The position numbers and the translations under genes were made by a program. The notes below the pieces were generated by a model. The model was given only the letters and a program-made list of their open reading frames with translations, was not told where the DNA came from and searched no databases. A stretch of DNA of 5,455 bases, from contig JACCYS010000102.1 of NCBI GenBank assembly GCA_013696365.1, positions 1-5,455 on the forward strand, given 5' to 3'. Positions 1 to 5,455 of this stretch are shown in pieces. Position 1 is the first letter of the stretch, and every line of letters begins with the position of its first letter. The stretch comes from Nocardioidaceae bacterium. Lineage in GTDB: Bacteria; Actinomycetota; Actinomycetes; Propionibacteriales; Nocardioidaceae.

Positions 1-386
1 CGATCCTTGGGGCCTTGAATTTGTATTCTGCCGAGGTCGGCCATTTCGACGACGACGACCTGCAGGTGACCGAGGTCTACGCCGCGCACGCTGCGGTGGC
101 GCTCGGCCGGTCCCGCAAGGAGTCGCATCTGCGCCGGGCGATCGACTCCCGCCATCTGGTGGGGATGGCGCAGGGCATCTTGATGGAGCGTTTCGGTCTG
201 GACCAGCAGCGCGCATTCGCCGTGCTGCGGCGCTACTCACAGCACCACAACATCAAGATCCGCATCGTCGCCGAGCAGTTGGTCGCCACCCGCGAGCTGC
301 CCGACGGCTCGGCGTCACCGGAGCTGGATGCGAGTCAGGTGACCTCGCACCTCGATGGGGCAGCTCAGTCCGTCACGGAGTCGTAG
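1..386 (+). CDS. GAF-ANTAR domain regulator, 3' part only
   Basis: The reading frame is open from the left edge (first full codon at 3) to a TAG at 384-386, so the gene starts outside the window; 127 residues are visible. Visible residues 1-35 look like the end of a GAF sensor domain (a G-A-L-N-L-Y-S strand, an acidic F-D-D-D-D turn, then the A-A-H-A-A-V-A-L helix). Residues about 43-98 match the ANTAR RNA-binding domain: an A-I-D-S-R start, then G-M-A-Q-G-I-L-M-E-R, an A-F-x-x-L-R-x-x-S helix and the closing V-A-E-Q-L-V helix. About 25 unconserved polar residues follow. ANTAR proteins bind paired hairpins in nascent RNA and act as antiterminators; GAF-ANTAR forms are common in actinomycetes and are often linked to stress or signal sensing. 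The signal and targets cannot be read here. The TTG at 15 lies inside the GAF domain and is unlikely to be the start. The gene converges with the minus-strand gene at 365-1492, and the coding ends overlap by 22 bp. Confidence 0.9.
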   Translation, partial: ILGALNLYSAEVGHFDDDDLQVTEVYAAHAAVALGRSRKESHLRRAIDSRHLVGMAQGILMERFGLDQQRAFAVLRRYSQHHNIKIRIVAEQLVATRELPDGSASPELDASQVTSHLDGAAQSVTES

Positions 387-1492
387 ACCTCGATCAGCCT
401 GCGCGCGCGTACGTCGGGCGCATGCTCACGCAGATACCGCGCCCTGCCTGCTTTGCCCAGTCGGCGCAGCAGTGCAGGATCGTCGAGCACCCCGACCAGT
501 CCTGCTGCCAGCCTCGCCGGATCGTGGCCGGACAGGCAGACCCCCGTCTCGCCATGCCGGACCAGCTCGGCTGCCGGCCGGTCGCCCAGCGCCAGCACCG
601 CTCGTGCCGCCGCCATGGCGGCGAGCGGAGCACGCGGCACCGTGTGCTGCGTGGCCACGTCCAGCACCCCGTCGACCTTCGCCAGCAGTGGCCAGGTGAC
701 CGTGGCCGTCGCATGCACACGCCCAGACATGGCATCGGGCCACGAGCGCAGGGCGTTGGCGAACCGGCGTGTCCGGGAGTCCCGTCCGGCAGCGCCGGCT
801 AAGACCAGGTGCACGTCGGTCGATGCGCGGAGCACCCGCTCGACGACGTCCATGACGATGGGGGTGAGGCCGTCGCCGATGACCGCGATCACCGGGGCCC
901 GGTCAGTCGGCGGGTGGTTCGGCGGGTCGGCCGGGCATCGTGGCGCTGCCGGCGGCAGCACATGCAGCAACTTGGCGGGAACGCCGTTGCGCAGTGCATC
1001 CAGCCGATGTTGCGGCGACTGCATCACCAGCGCTGAGGCATGCTCGGCCAGACTCCACTCCGGCGTACCCGGCGCCCCCAGCGGCTCAAGCACCACCACC
1101 GAGCCGGGCGCCCCGTCGGCGCTCAGATGGCTCTGCCTGACCGCGGTGGCCACCACCCCTGCCTCCCAGCCGATGGCGTGTACGAGGCGTGTGGCGTTGT
1201 CGGTCAGCGCGTCCGCGACGTCTTCGAGGGTGGTGGCGTCCAGCATCTCCAGCGAGCGGCGGCGAACCCCATAGGGCACGTTGTGCGCCTTGCGGCGCAC
1301 GGGCAGCACCTGGGCGGGCGCCCGTCCCTCAACGCGGGCAAGCCGAGCCACCGCGTCAAAGATCTCCAGCACTGCGGCTTCGGGTCGCTCGAGGTCGGTG
1401 CGCGCCACAGGGTCACCGAGGGGAGCCAACACGGTCACCGAGCAGGACGCCGGTGATTCACACCGTGGTGACGAGCCCAGGTCTGCACTCAA
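365..1492 (-). CDS. GT-B fold glycosyltransferase-like protein (GT4-like, degenerate EX7E)
   Basis: This 375-residue protein has the two-Rossmann-domain outline of family 4 glycosyltransferases. The N-terminal half (about 17-180) has the L-V-H-A-I-G-W strand (103-109), the A-x-A-L-V-M-Q-S strand near 152-159 and the N-G-V-P-A-K-L-L-H-V-L-P turn (169-180), as in acceptor-side domains. A proline-rich linker (181-198) leads to the C-terminal half (199-375), with D-G-V-L-D-V (274-279), A-A-M-A (291-294), H-G-E-T-G-V (313-318), H-D-P-A-R-L-A (323-329) and L-D-D-P-A-L-L-R-R-L-G (336-346), a typical nucleotide-sugar side. At the EX7E site the aligned residues are His283 and Ala291, and I see no Arg/Lys pair where donor phosphates usually bind. 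It may therefore be inactive, structural or of changed chemistry; this is inferred from a by-eye alignment. No signal peptide or membrane segment is evident. The TTG start is chosen for its strong ribosome binding site. A GTG at codon 19 is a weaker alternative. It follows truB by 69 bp on the same strand. Confidence 0.68.
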   Translation of the reverse strand: MSADLGSSPRCESPASCSVTVLAPLGDPVARTDLERPEAAVLEIFDAVARLARVEGRAPAQVLPVRRKAHNVPYGVRRRSLEMLDATTLEDVADALTDNATRLVHAIGWEAGVVATAVRQSHLSADGAPGSVVVLEPLGAPGTPEWSLAEHASALVMQSPQHRLDALRNGVPAKLLHVLPPAAPRCPADPPNHPPTDRAPVIAVIGDGLTPIVMDVVERVLRASTDVHLVLAGAAGRDSRTRRFANALRSWPDAMSGRVHATATVTWPLLAKVDGVLDVATQHTVPRAPLAAMAAARAVLALGDRPAAELVRHGETGVCLSGHDPARLAAGLVGVLDDPALLRRLGKAGRARYLREHAPDVRARRLIEVYDSVTD

Positions 1493-1497
1493 GACAG

Positions 1498-1503
1498 CCT
1501 CCC
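1498..1503 (-). promoter_or_regulatory. Ribosome binding site of the glycosyltransferase-like gene
   Basis: The minus strand reads GGGAGG here, five bases before the TTG at 1492-1490. This is a near-ideal Shine-Dalgarno sequence and spacing, and it is the main reason for choosing the rare TTG start over the GTG at codon 19. An in-frame TGA at 1526-1528 limits any upstream extension. Confidence 0.7.
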
Positions 1504-1546
1504 GCGGACTTGTCAGGTCGCAGACTCAGTGCCCTGATCGCACGGA

Positions 1547-1575
1547 AGTAAACGTCGGATCTCACGCCGGTTCAA
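1547..1575 (-). promoter_or_regulatory. Possible sigma-70 type promoter upstream of the glycosyltransferase-like gene
   Basis: On the minus strand TTGAAC (1575-1570, overlapping the last codons of truB) is followed after exactly 17 bases by TTTACT (1552-1547). Each box matches 4 of 6 bases of the TTGACA/TATAAT consensus. Transcription would begin near 1540 and give a leader of roughly 48 bases to the TTG start. The A/T-rich patch stands out in this GC-rich sequence and suggests the gene may be transcribed apart from truB. It is a by-eye match with no supporting data. Confidence 0.3.
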
Positions 1576-2464
1576 AAACGACGATCGGCCTGGCGGCGCC
1601 GACGCTCACGTCATACAGGGCCAGCAACCGTTCGGAGTCGTCGAGCAGCGCGACCGTCCCGTCGGGCGCAGCGAGACCGTCCAGCGCCTGACCGTAAGAG
1701 ATGGCACGTGCCTGCGCGGCGTCGCATCGCACAGTGGGGAACACGCCGTGCACCGCCTCGGCGAGGCTGAGCATCCCGAGCGGCTGGTGCTCAAGCTCGG
1801 CCAGCGTGCGAGCACGGTCCAGGCCGAACGGTCCGACGGCGGTGCGCCGCAGCGCCGTCAGGTGCCCGCCGACACCCAACTGGGCGCCCAGGTCCCTGGC
1901 CAGCGCCCGGACATAGGTGCCAGCCGAGCATCGAAGTGTCACCTCGACGTCCACGCACTGCGGGCCAAGCCGCACCCACGAGGCGGTGAGGGAGTGCACC
2001 GTGACCAGTCGCGGGGCCAGTGCGACCTGCTCACCGCGGCGCACCCGCTGGTATGCCCGTTGGCCGTTGACCTTGACCGCCGAAACCGCGGACGGCACCT
2101 GCTCGATGGTCCCCACGAAGTCCTGCAACGCCCGGCGCACGCGCTGCTCGCCCAGGTGCTCGGTGCCGTGCTCGGCGGTGATCTCGCCCTCGGCGTCGTC
2201 GGTAGTGGTGGTGGCGCCCAGTCGGATCGTCGCAACATAGGCCTTGTGGGTGAGCGCCAGCTGACCGAGCAGCCGGGTGCCTCGCCCGACGCCAAGCACC
2301 AGCACCCCGGTTGCCATGGGGTCGAGGGTGCCGGCGTGCCCGACGCGGCGGGTGCCGACCAGCCGGCGGACCCTGGCGACCACGTCGTGTGACGTCAGGC
2401 TTGGCGGCTTGTCGACCACCAGCACCCCGGTCGGTGACGGCGTCTGCGCCCCAGCGGCACCCAC
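1562..2464 (-). CDS. truB: tRNA pseudouridine(55) synthase TruB
   Basis: TruB isomerises uridine 55 in the T-loop of tRNAs to pseudouridine in the cytoplasm and also acts as a tRNA folding chaperone. With the GTG start used here the protein has 300 residues, normal for the family. Visible signatures are the V-V-D-K-P motif (16-20) with T-S-H-D-V-V, the catalytic motif G-H-A-G-T-L-D-P with Asp48 as the nucleophile, the K-A-Y motif with Tyr76, the T-T-D-D-A-E-G motif with Asp90, and C-S-A-G-T-Y-V-R with Arg186, the counterpart of the E. coli active-site arginine. The tail (about 236-300) resembles the C-terminal domain of actinobacterial TruB. The GTG at 2464 lies one base after the rbfA stop and puts the catalytic Asp at 48 as in E. 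coli. An ATG at 2503, overlapping rbfA by 38 bp, would add 13 residues. Neither has a clear Shine-Dalgarno sequence, so translation probably depends on coupling to rbfA. Confidence 0.95.
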   Translation of the reverse strand: MGAAGAQTPSPTGVLVVDKPPSLTSHDVVARVRRLVGTRRVGHAGTLDPMATGVLVLGVGRGTRLLGQLALTHKAYVATIRLGATTTTDDAEGEITAEHGTEHLGEQRVRRALQDFVGTIEQVPSAVSAVKVNGQRAYQRVRRGEQVALAPRLVTVHSLTASWVRLGPQCVDVEVTLRCSAGTYVRALARDLGAQLGVGGHLTALRRTAVGPFGLDRARTLAELEHQPLGMLSLAEAVHGVFPTVRCDAAQARAISYGQALDGLAAPDGTVALLDDSERLLALYDVSVGAARPIVVFEPA

Positions 2465-2465
2465 C

Positions 2466-2915
2466 TCAGCGCGGGACGTCGAGGTCCCCGGGCTGGTCCT
2501 CATCGGGGTGCCGGTACGGGTCGGACTCCCCCGCGTACGCCGCGCCCGCAGCCCGGCGTGCCACCTCGGCATCGCTGGCCTGCGCGCGTGCCAGCAGGTC
2601 GTCGATGTGCCGGGCGTTCTCCGGGACGGCGTCGAGGACGAATTCGACCGACGGGGTGTGCCGCATCCCTAGCTGTTTGCCGACCTCTGAGCGGATCACC
2701 CCGGTCGCGCTGTGCAGCGCGATCGCGGTGCCCTCGATGTCGGTCGCCTCACCGAGCACGGTGTAGAAGACGGTGGCGTGCTGGGTGTCGCCGGTCACCC
2801 GCACGCCGGTGACGGTGACGAACCCGAGGCGGGGGTCCTTGATCCGGCGCTCCAGCATCTCGGCCACGATCACGTGGACACGCTCGGCGATCTTGCGGAC
2901 TCGTGGCGAGGCCAT
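2466..2915 (-). CDS. rbfA: 30S ribosome-binding factor RbfA
   Basis: RbfA is a small cytoplasmic KH-fold protein that binds the immature 30S subunit near the 5' end of 16S rRNA and helps late processing and cold adaptation. The 149-residue product shows the family pattern in order: an N-terminal helix (S-P-R-V-R-K-I-A-E-R, 3-12), the K-D-P-R-L-G-F-V-T-V-T segment (26-36), a strand with A-T-V-F-Y-T-V (47-53), the helix-kink-helix of the KH fold (about 63-84, with S-A-T-G at 69-72), and the closing strand T-P-S-V-E-F-V-L-D (87-95). A helix and an acidic, disordered-looking tail (about 128-149) follow, common in actinobacterial members. The ATG is preceded at six bases by GGGAG (2926-2922). It lies 54 bp after the DUF503 gene and one base before truB, fitting one operon with both. 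Confidence 0.95.
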   Translation of the reverse strand: MASPRVRKIAERVHVIVAEMLERRIKDPRLGFVTVTGVRVTGDTQHATVFYTVLGEATDIEGTAIALHSATGVIRSEVGKQLGMRHTPSVEFVLDAVPENARHIDDLLARAQASDAEVARRAAGAAYAGESDPYRHPDEDQPGDLDVPR

Positions 2916-2969
2916 GTGGAGCTCCCGGGGTGACGGTACGTGGTGGACTGTTAAGCGTAAACGGGGCGC

Positions 2970-3272
2970 TCAGTCGTCGATCGAGCGGACCATTCGGCGC
3001 ACCTGCAGCACCTCGACGTCCGGCCGTGACCAGGCCCAGCGCTCCACCTGATCGCATACCCGCGCGACCTGCTCTGCGGTCCCCGACACCGTGGCAACCC
3101 CCAGCATGGTGCGGCGCAGGAGGTCGTGTTGACCGGTCTCGGCAACGGCGACCTCGAAGTGCCGACGCAGGTCCGCGACCAAGGGACGCAGCACGGCGCG
3201 CTTCTGCTTCCGCGAAGCAACGTCGCCGAGCAGCAGGTCGACCTGCACCGCCCCGACGTACACAGCCAGCAT
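2970..3272 (-). CDS. DUF503 (YlxP-like) family protein
   Basis: This is a 100-residue member of the DUF503/YlxP family, a small cytoplasmic protein often encoded between infB and rbfA in Gram-positive bacteria. Recognisable parts are the first strand Y-V-G-A-V-Q-V-D-L-L-L-G-D-V (5-18), the basic S-R-K-Q-K-R-A-V-L-R-P-L-V segment (20-32), the A-E-T-G-Q-H-D (44-50) loop and the L-G-V-A-T-V-S strand (57-63). The family has been proposed to assist ribosome maturation, but its biochemical role is not firmly established; the link here rests on gene position. The ATG at 3272 is chosen because it starts next to the conserved strand. A GTG at 3263 gives an even more typical family N-terminus. An in-frame ATG at 3326 would add 18 residues with a G-A-I repeat but lies inside the stem-loop arm, so it is unlikely. 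No good Shine-Dalgarno sequence is seen before any of the three. Confidence 0.9.
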   Translation of the reverse strand: MLAVYVGAVQVDLLLGDVASRKQKRAVLRPLVADLRRHFEVAVAETGQHDLLRRTMLGVATVSGTAEQVARVCDQVERWAWSRPDVEVLQVRRMVRSIDD

Positions 3273-3299
3273 TATCGCGCCGATCGCACCAATCGCGCC
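3273..3299 (-). repeat. Three 9-bp tandem units in the leader of the DUF503 gene
   Basis: Three adjoining 9-base units, on the plus strand TATCGCGCC, GATCGCACC and AATCGCGCC, fit NATCGCRCC. They end exactly at the proposed ATG. If translated from the upstream ATG they would encode G-A-I three times. No function is known. They fill the space where a ribosome binding site would be expected and could be simple slippage products. Confidence 0.55.
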
Positions 3300-3304
3300 C
3301 TGCC

Positions 3305-3377
3305 CCCACCCCACCCTTTCGCCCATCCGCGCATTTCGTCGGTACGGAATGCGCGGATGGGCGGCAAGGTGGGTGGG
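3305..3377 (-). other. Long stem-loop directly after the infB stop codon; possible terminator, attenuator or processing site
   Basis: A perfect 16-bp inverted repeat (3320-3335 with 3348-3363) encloses a 12-base loop. In the loop, CGT and ACG (3337-3339 with 3344-3346) can pair around a four-base turn. Outward, on the infB-sense strand, 3366-3377 can pair with 3305-3318 through 12 more base pairs, allowing two single-G bulges and a small internal loop at 3364-3365/3319. Together this gives about 31 pairs and uses up nearly all the spacer from the first base after the infB stop. No run of T follows the stem, so it is not a classic intrinsic terminator. A partial terminator that lowers downstream gene expression, an RNase processing site or an mRNA-stabilising 3' end for infB all fit. 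The pairing is seen directly; the function is inferred. Confidence 0.6.
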
Positions 3378-5455
3378 TCAGGTGCGGGTCAGCTCACGCA
3401 TCTCGAACGACTCGATCACATCGCCGATCTTGATGTCGTTGTAGCCGCGCAACGTCAACCCGCACTCGAAGCCCTCACGAACCTCGGTGGCGTCGTCCTT
3501 GAACCGCTTGAGGCTTGACAGATCGACGCTGTCGGCGACGACCGCGCCGTCGCGCGACAGCCGGGCCTTGGCGTTGCGCCGGATGACCCCGCCAGTGACC
3601 ATGCAGCCTGCGATGTTGCCGATCTTGGACGAGCGGAACACCTCGCGGATCTCCGCAGTGCCCAGCTGGGCCTCCTCGAACTCCGGCTTGAGCATCCCGC
3701 GCAGAGCGGCCTCGATCTCCTCGATGGCGTTGTAGATCACCGAGTAGTAGCGGATCTCGACACCCTCGCGGTCGGCCAGCTCCGTCGCCTTGCCCTGCGG
3801 GCGGACGTTGAAGCCGATGATGACCGCGTTGGAAGCCGCCGCCAGGTTGACGTTGGTCTCGGTGATCGCGCCGACGCCGCGGTCAATCACCCGCAGTGAG
3901 ACGTTCTCGCCGACGTCCAGGCCTGCCAGCGCGTCCTCGAGGGCCTCCACCGAGCCGGACACATCCCCCTTGAGGATGAGCAACAGCTCGTCGGACTCGC
4001 CCTTCTCCATGCTGGACATGAAGTCCTCGAGGGTGCGCCGGCCGGTCCGCTGCGCCAGCAACGCGTTGCGCTCGCGCGCCTCACGTCGCTCGGCGATCTG
4101 TCGGGCCACCCGGTCGTCGTTGACCACCATCAGGTTGTCTCCGGCACCGGGAACGGCCGTCAAGCCGAGCACCAGCACCGGACGTGACGGGGTCGCCTCC
4201 GCCACGTTGGCGCCGTGTTCGTCGAGCATGGCCCGCACCCTGCCGTAGGCAGGACCGGCCACGACCGAGTCACCGACGCGCAGCGTGCCGCGCTGGATCA
4301 AGACCGTGGCAACGGGGCCACGACCGCGGTCGAGGTGCGCCTCGATGGACAGGCCCTGGGCGTCCTGGTTGGGGTTGGCCTGCAGGTCGAGGGCAGCGTC
4401 CGCGGTGAGCACAATGGACTCGAGCAGCTGCTCCAGCCCGGTGCCCGACTTGGCGGAGACGTTGACGAACATGGTGTCGCCGCCGTACTCCTCGGGGACC
4501 AAGCCGTACTCGGTGAGCTGGCCGCGGGCCTTGGTGGGGTCGGCGTCAGGCTTGTCGACCTTGTTCACCGCCACCACGATCGGGACCCCGGCAGCCTTGG
4601 CGTGGTTGAGCGCCTCGACTGTCTGTGGCATCACCCCGTCGTCGGCGGCAACGACCAGCACAGCGATGTCGGTGGCCTGCGCCCCGCGGGCACGCATCGC
4701 GGTGAACGCCTCGTGACCGGGGGTGTCGATGAAGGTGATCTTGCGCTCGGTCTCGTCGACAGTGGTGGCCACCTGGTAGGCACCGATGTGCTGGGTGATG
4801 CCACCGGCCTCATCGTCGACGACGTTGGCGTCGCGCAACGCGTCCAGCAGCTTCGTCTTTCCGTGGTCGACGTGGCCCATCACGGTGACGACCGGTGGAC
4901 GGGGGGCCATCGCCGCTGCGCCGCCCTCGTCCTGGCCGAACTCCAGGTTGAACGAGTCGAGCAGCTCGCGGTCCTCGTCCTCGGGCGAGACGACCTCGAC
5001 GTTGTATTCGAGCTCGGTGCCCAGCACCTGCAGCGTCTCATCGTTCACCGACTGGGTTGCCGTGACCATCTCACCGAGGTGGAACAGCACCTGCACCAGC
5101 GACGCCGGGTCGACGCCGATCTTCTCGGCGAAGTCGGTCAGCGAGGCGCCCCGCGCCAGCCGGACGGTCTCACCCTCACCCTTGCGCAGCCGCACTCCAC
5201 CGGTGATGGGTGCCTGCATATTGTCGAACTCTTGCCGCTTGGCGCGCTTCGACTTACGACCGCGCCGCGAAGGACCACCGGGTCGACCGAAGGCCCCCTG
5301 GGTGCCTCCCCGACCGGCCCGTCCTGGCCCACCCGGTCGGCCACTGGGGGGGCCACCCGGGGCTCCACCCGGCCCGCCGCCGAAGCGGCCACTGCCGGGT
5401 CCGCGGCCCGCCGGGGCACCGGGACGTCCCGGCGCTGCTGGCCGACCCCGAGTAC
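3378..5455 (-). CDS. infB: Translation initiation factor IF-2, 5' end outside window
   Basis: IF2 is the GTPase that brings initiator fMet-tRNA to the 30S subunit and promotes 50S joining. About 691 residues are visible; the frame stays open to the right edge, so the true start lies beyond it. Numbering from the internal Met at 5219: an IF2_N-type domain (about 19-72), an acidic linker (78-98), then the G domain with G1 G-H-V-D-H-G-K-T (115-122), G2 G-G-I-T-Q-H-I-G-A (139-147), G3 D-T-P-G-H-E (165-170), G4 N-K-V-D (219-222) and G5 S-A-K-S-G (255-259). The EF-Tu-like second domain, domain III (D-V-S-G-S-V-E-A-L region) and the C-terminal fMet-tRNA-binding barrel follow, complete to the TGA at 3380-3378. 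Before Met5219 lie a basic R-R-G-R-K-S-K-R-A-K-R segment and about 60 residues almost wholly Gly, Pro, Arg, Ala and Ser, typical of actinomycete IF2 and probably disordered. It heads the visible operon, ahead of the DUF503 gene, rbfA and truB. Confidence 0.97.
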   Translation of the reverse strand, partial: TRGRPAAPGRPGAPAGRGPGSGRFGGGPGGAPGGPPSGRPGGPGRAGRGGTQGAFGRPGGPSRRGRKSKRAKRQEFDNMQAPITGGVRLRKGEGETVRLARGASLTDFAEKIGVDPASLVQVLFHLGEMVTATQSVNDETLQVLGTELEYNVEVVSPEDEDRELLDSFNLEFGQDEGGAAAMAPRPPVVTVMGHVDHGKTKLLDALRDANVVDDEAGGITQHIGAYQVATTVDETERKITFIDTPGHEAFTAMRARGAQATDIAVLVVAADDGVMPQTVEALNHAKAAGVPIVVAVNKVDKPDADPTKARGQLTEYGLVPEEYGGDTMFVNVSAKSGTGLEQLLESIVLTADAALDLQANPNQDAQGLSIEAHLDRGRGPVATVLIQRGTLRVGDSVVAGPAYGRVRAMLDEHGANVAEATPSRPVLVLGLTAVPGAGDNLMVVNDDRVARQIAERREARERNALLAQRTGRRTLEDFMSSMEKGESDELLLILKGDVSGSVEALEDALAGLDVGENVSLRVIDRGVGAITETNVNLAAASNAVIIGFNVRPQGKATELADREGVEIRYYSVIYNAIEEIEAALRGMLKPEFEEAQLGTAEIREVFRSSKIGNIAGCMVTGGVIRRNAKARLSRDGAVVADSVDLSSLKRFKDDATEVREGFECGLTLRGYNDIKIGDVIESFEMRELTRT

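Noticed and set aside
369..379. Small hairpin TCCG-TCA-CGGA near the convergent gene ends as a shared terminator
   Set aside because: It has only four base pairs, then a mismatch and no T-run; too weak to call.
453..1274. Plus-strand open frame of 273 codons opposite the glycosyltransferase-like gene
   Set aside because: It is rich in Ser, Arg, Ala and Thr with no recognisable motif and lies antisense to a frame with family motifs and a strong ribosome binding site. Long antisense frames are expected at this GC content.
1513..1537. Inverted repeat TCAGG / CCTGA in the truB to glycosyltransferase-like gap
   Set aside because: The five-base arms with a 15-base loop are within chance expectation and there is no T-run, so it is not called as the truB terminator.
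1748..2392. Plus-strand open frame of 214 codons opposite truB
   Set aside because: The composition (many His, Gly, Arg, Gln) is that of an antisense shadow, and the opposite strand is unmistakably truB.
2916..2969. Possible promoter (TACGCT as a -10 box) between the DUF503 gene and rbfA
   Set aside because: No -35 box is found at the right distance, and the spacing and strand fit ordinary operon read-through.
2749..3309. Minus-strand frame of 186 codons spanning rbfA and the DUF503 gene
   Set aside because: It is an Arg/Ala/Gly-rich out-of-frame reading through two well-identified genes, with no motif of its own.

Overview
The window is high-GC DNA that reads as a chromosomal segment of an actinomycete (Actinomycetota). 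Three things suggest this: an IF2 with a long Gly/Pro/Arg-rich N-terminal region, a GAF-ANTAR type regulator, and the gene order infB - DUF503 - rbfA - truB. I cannot place it below phylum or class from the sequence alone.

Layout, right to left along the minus strand: infB (5' end outside the window, stop at 3378), a 105-bp spacer almost filled by a long stem-loop, a DUF503/YlxP-family gene (2970-3272), rbfA (2466-2915) and truB (1562-2464, 1 bp from rbfA). This is the downstream half of the conserved nusA-infB translation/RNA-maturation operon. IF2 assembles the initiation complex, RbfA matures the 30S subunit, TruB makes pseudouridine 55 in tRNA, and the DUF503 protein is a small conserved partner gene of unproven role. 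After truB comes a 69-bp gap with a possible promoter. It is followed by a minus-strand gene (365-1492) with a GT-B glycosyltransferase fold pattern in which both glutamates of the usual EX7E motif are replaced. The position after truB is where ribF is often found in related genomes.

On the plus strand the left edge carries the 3' part of an ANTAR-domain protein (1-386). It runs convergently into the glycosyltransferase-like gene, with the two coding ends overlapping by 22 bp.

Most of the window is ordinary housekeeping sequence. The observations most worth checking are the 31-bp-paired stem-loop directly after the infB stop codon and the glycosyltransferase-like protein lacking its canonical acidic residues. 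I saw no evidence of a new multi-gene system, mobile element, CRISPR array, tRNA or rRNA. No gene-free stretch exceeds about 105 bp.
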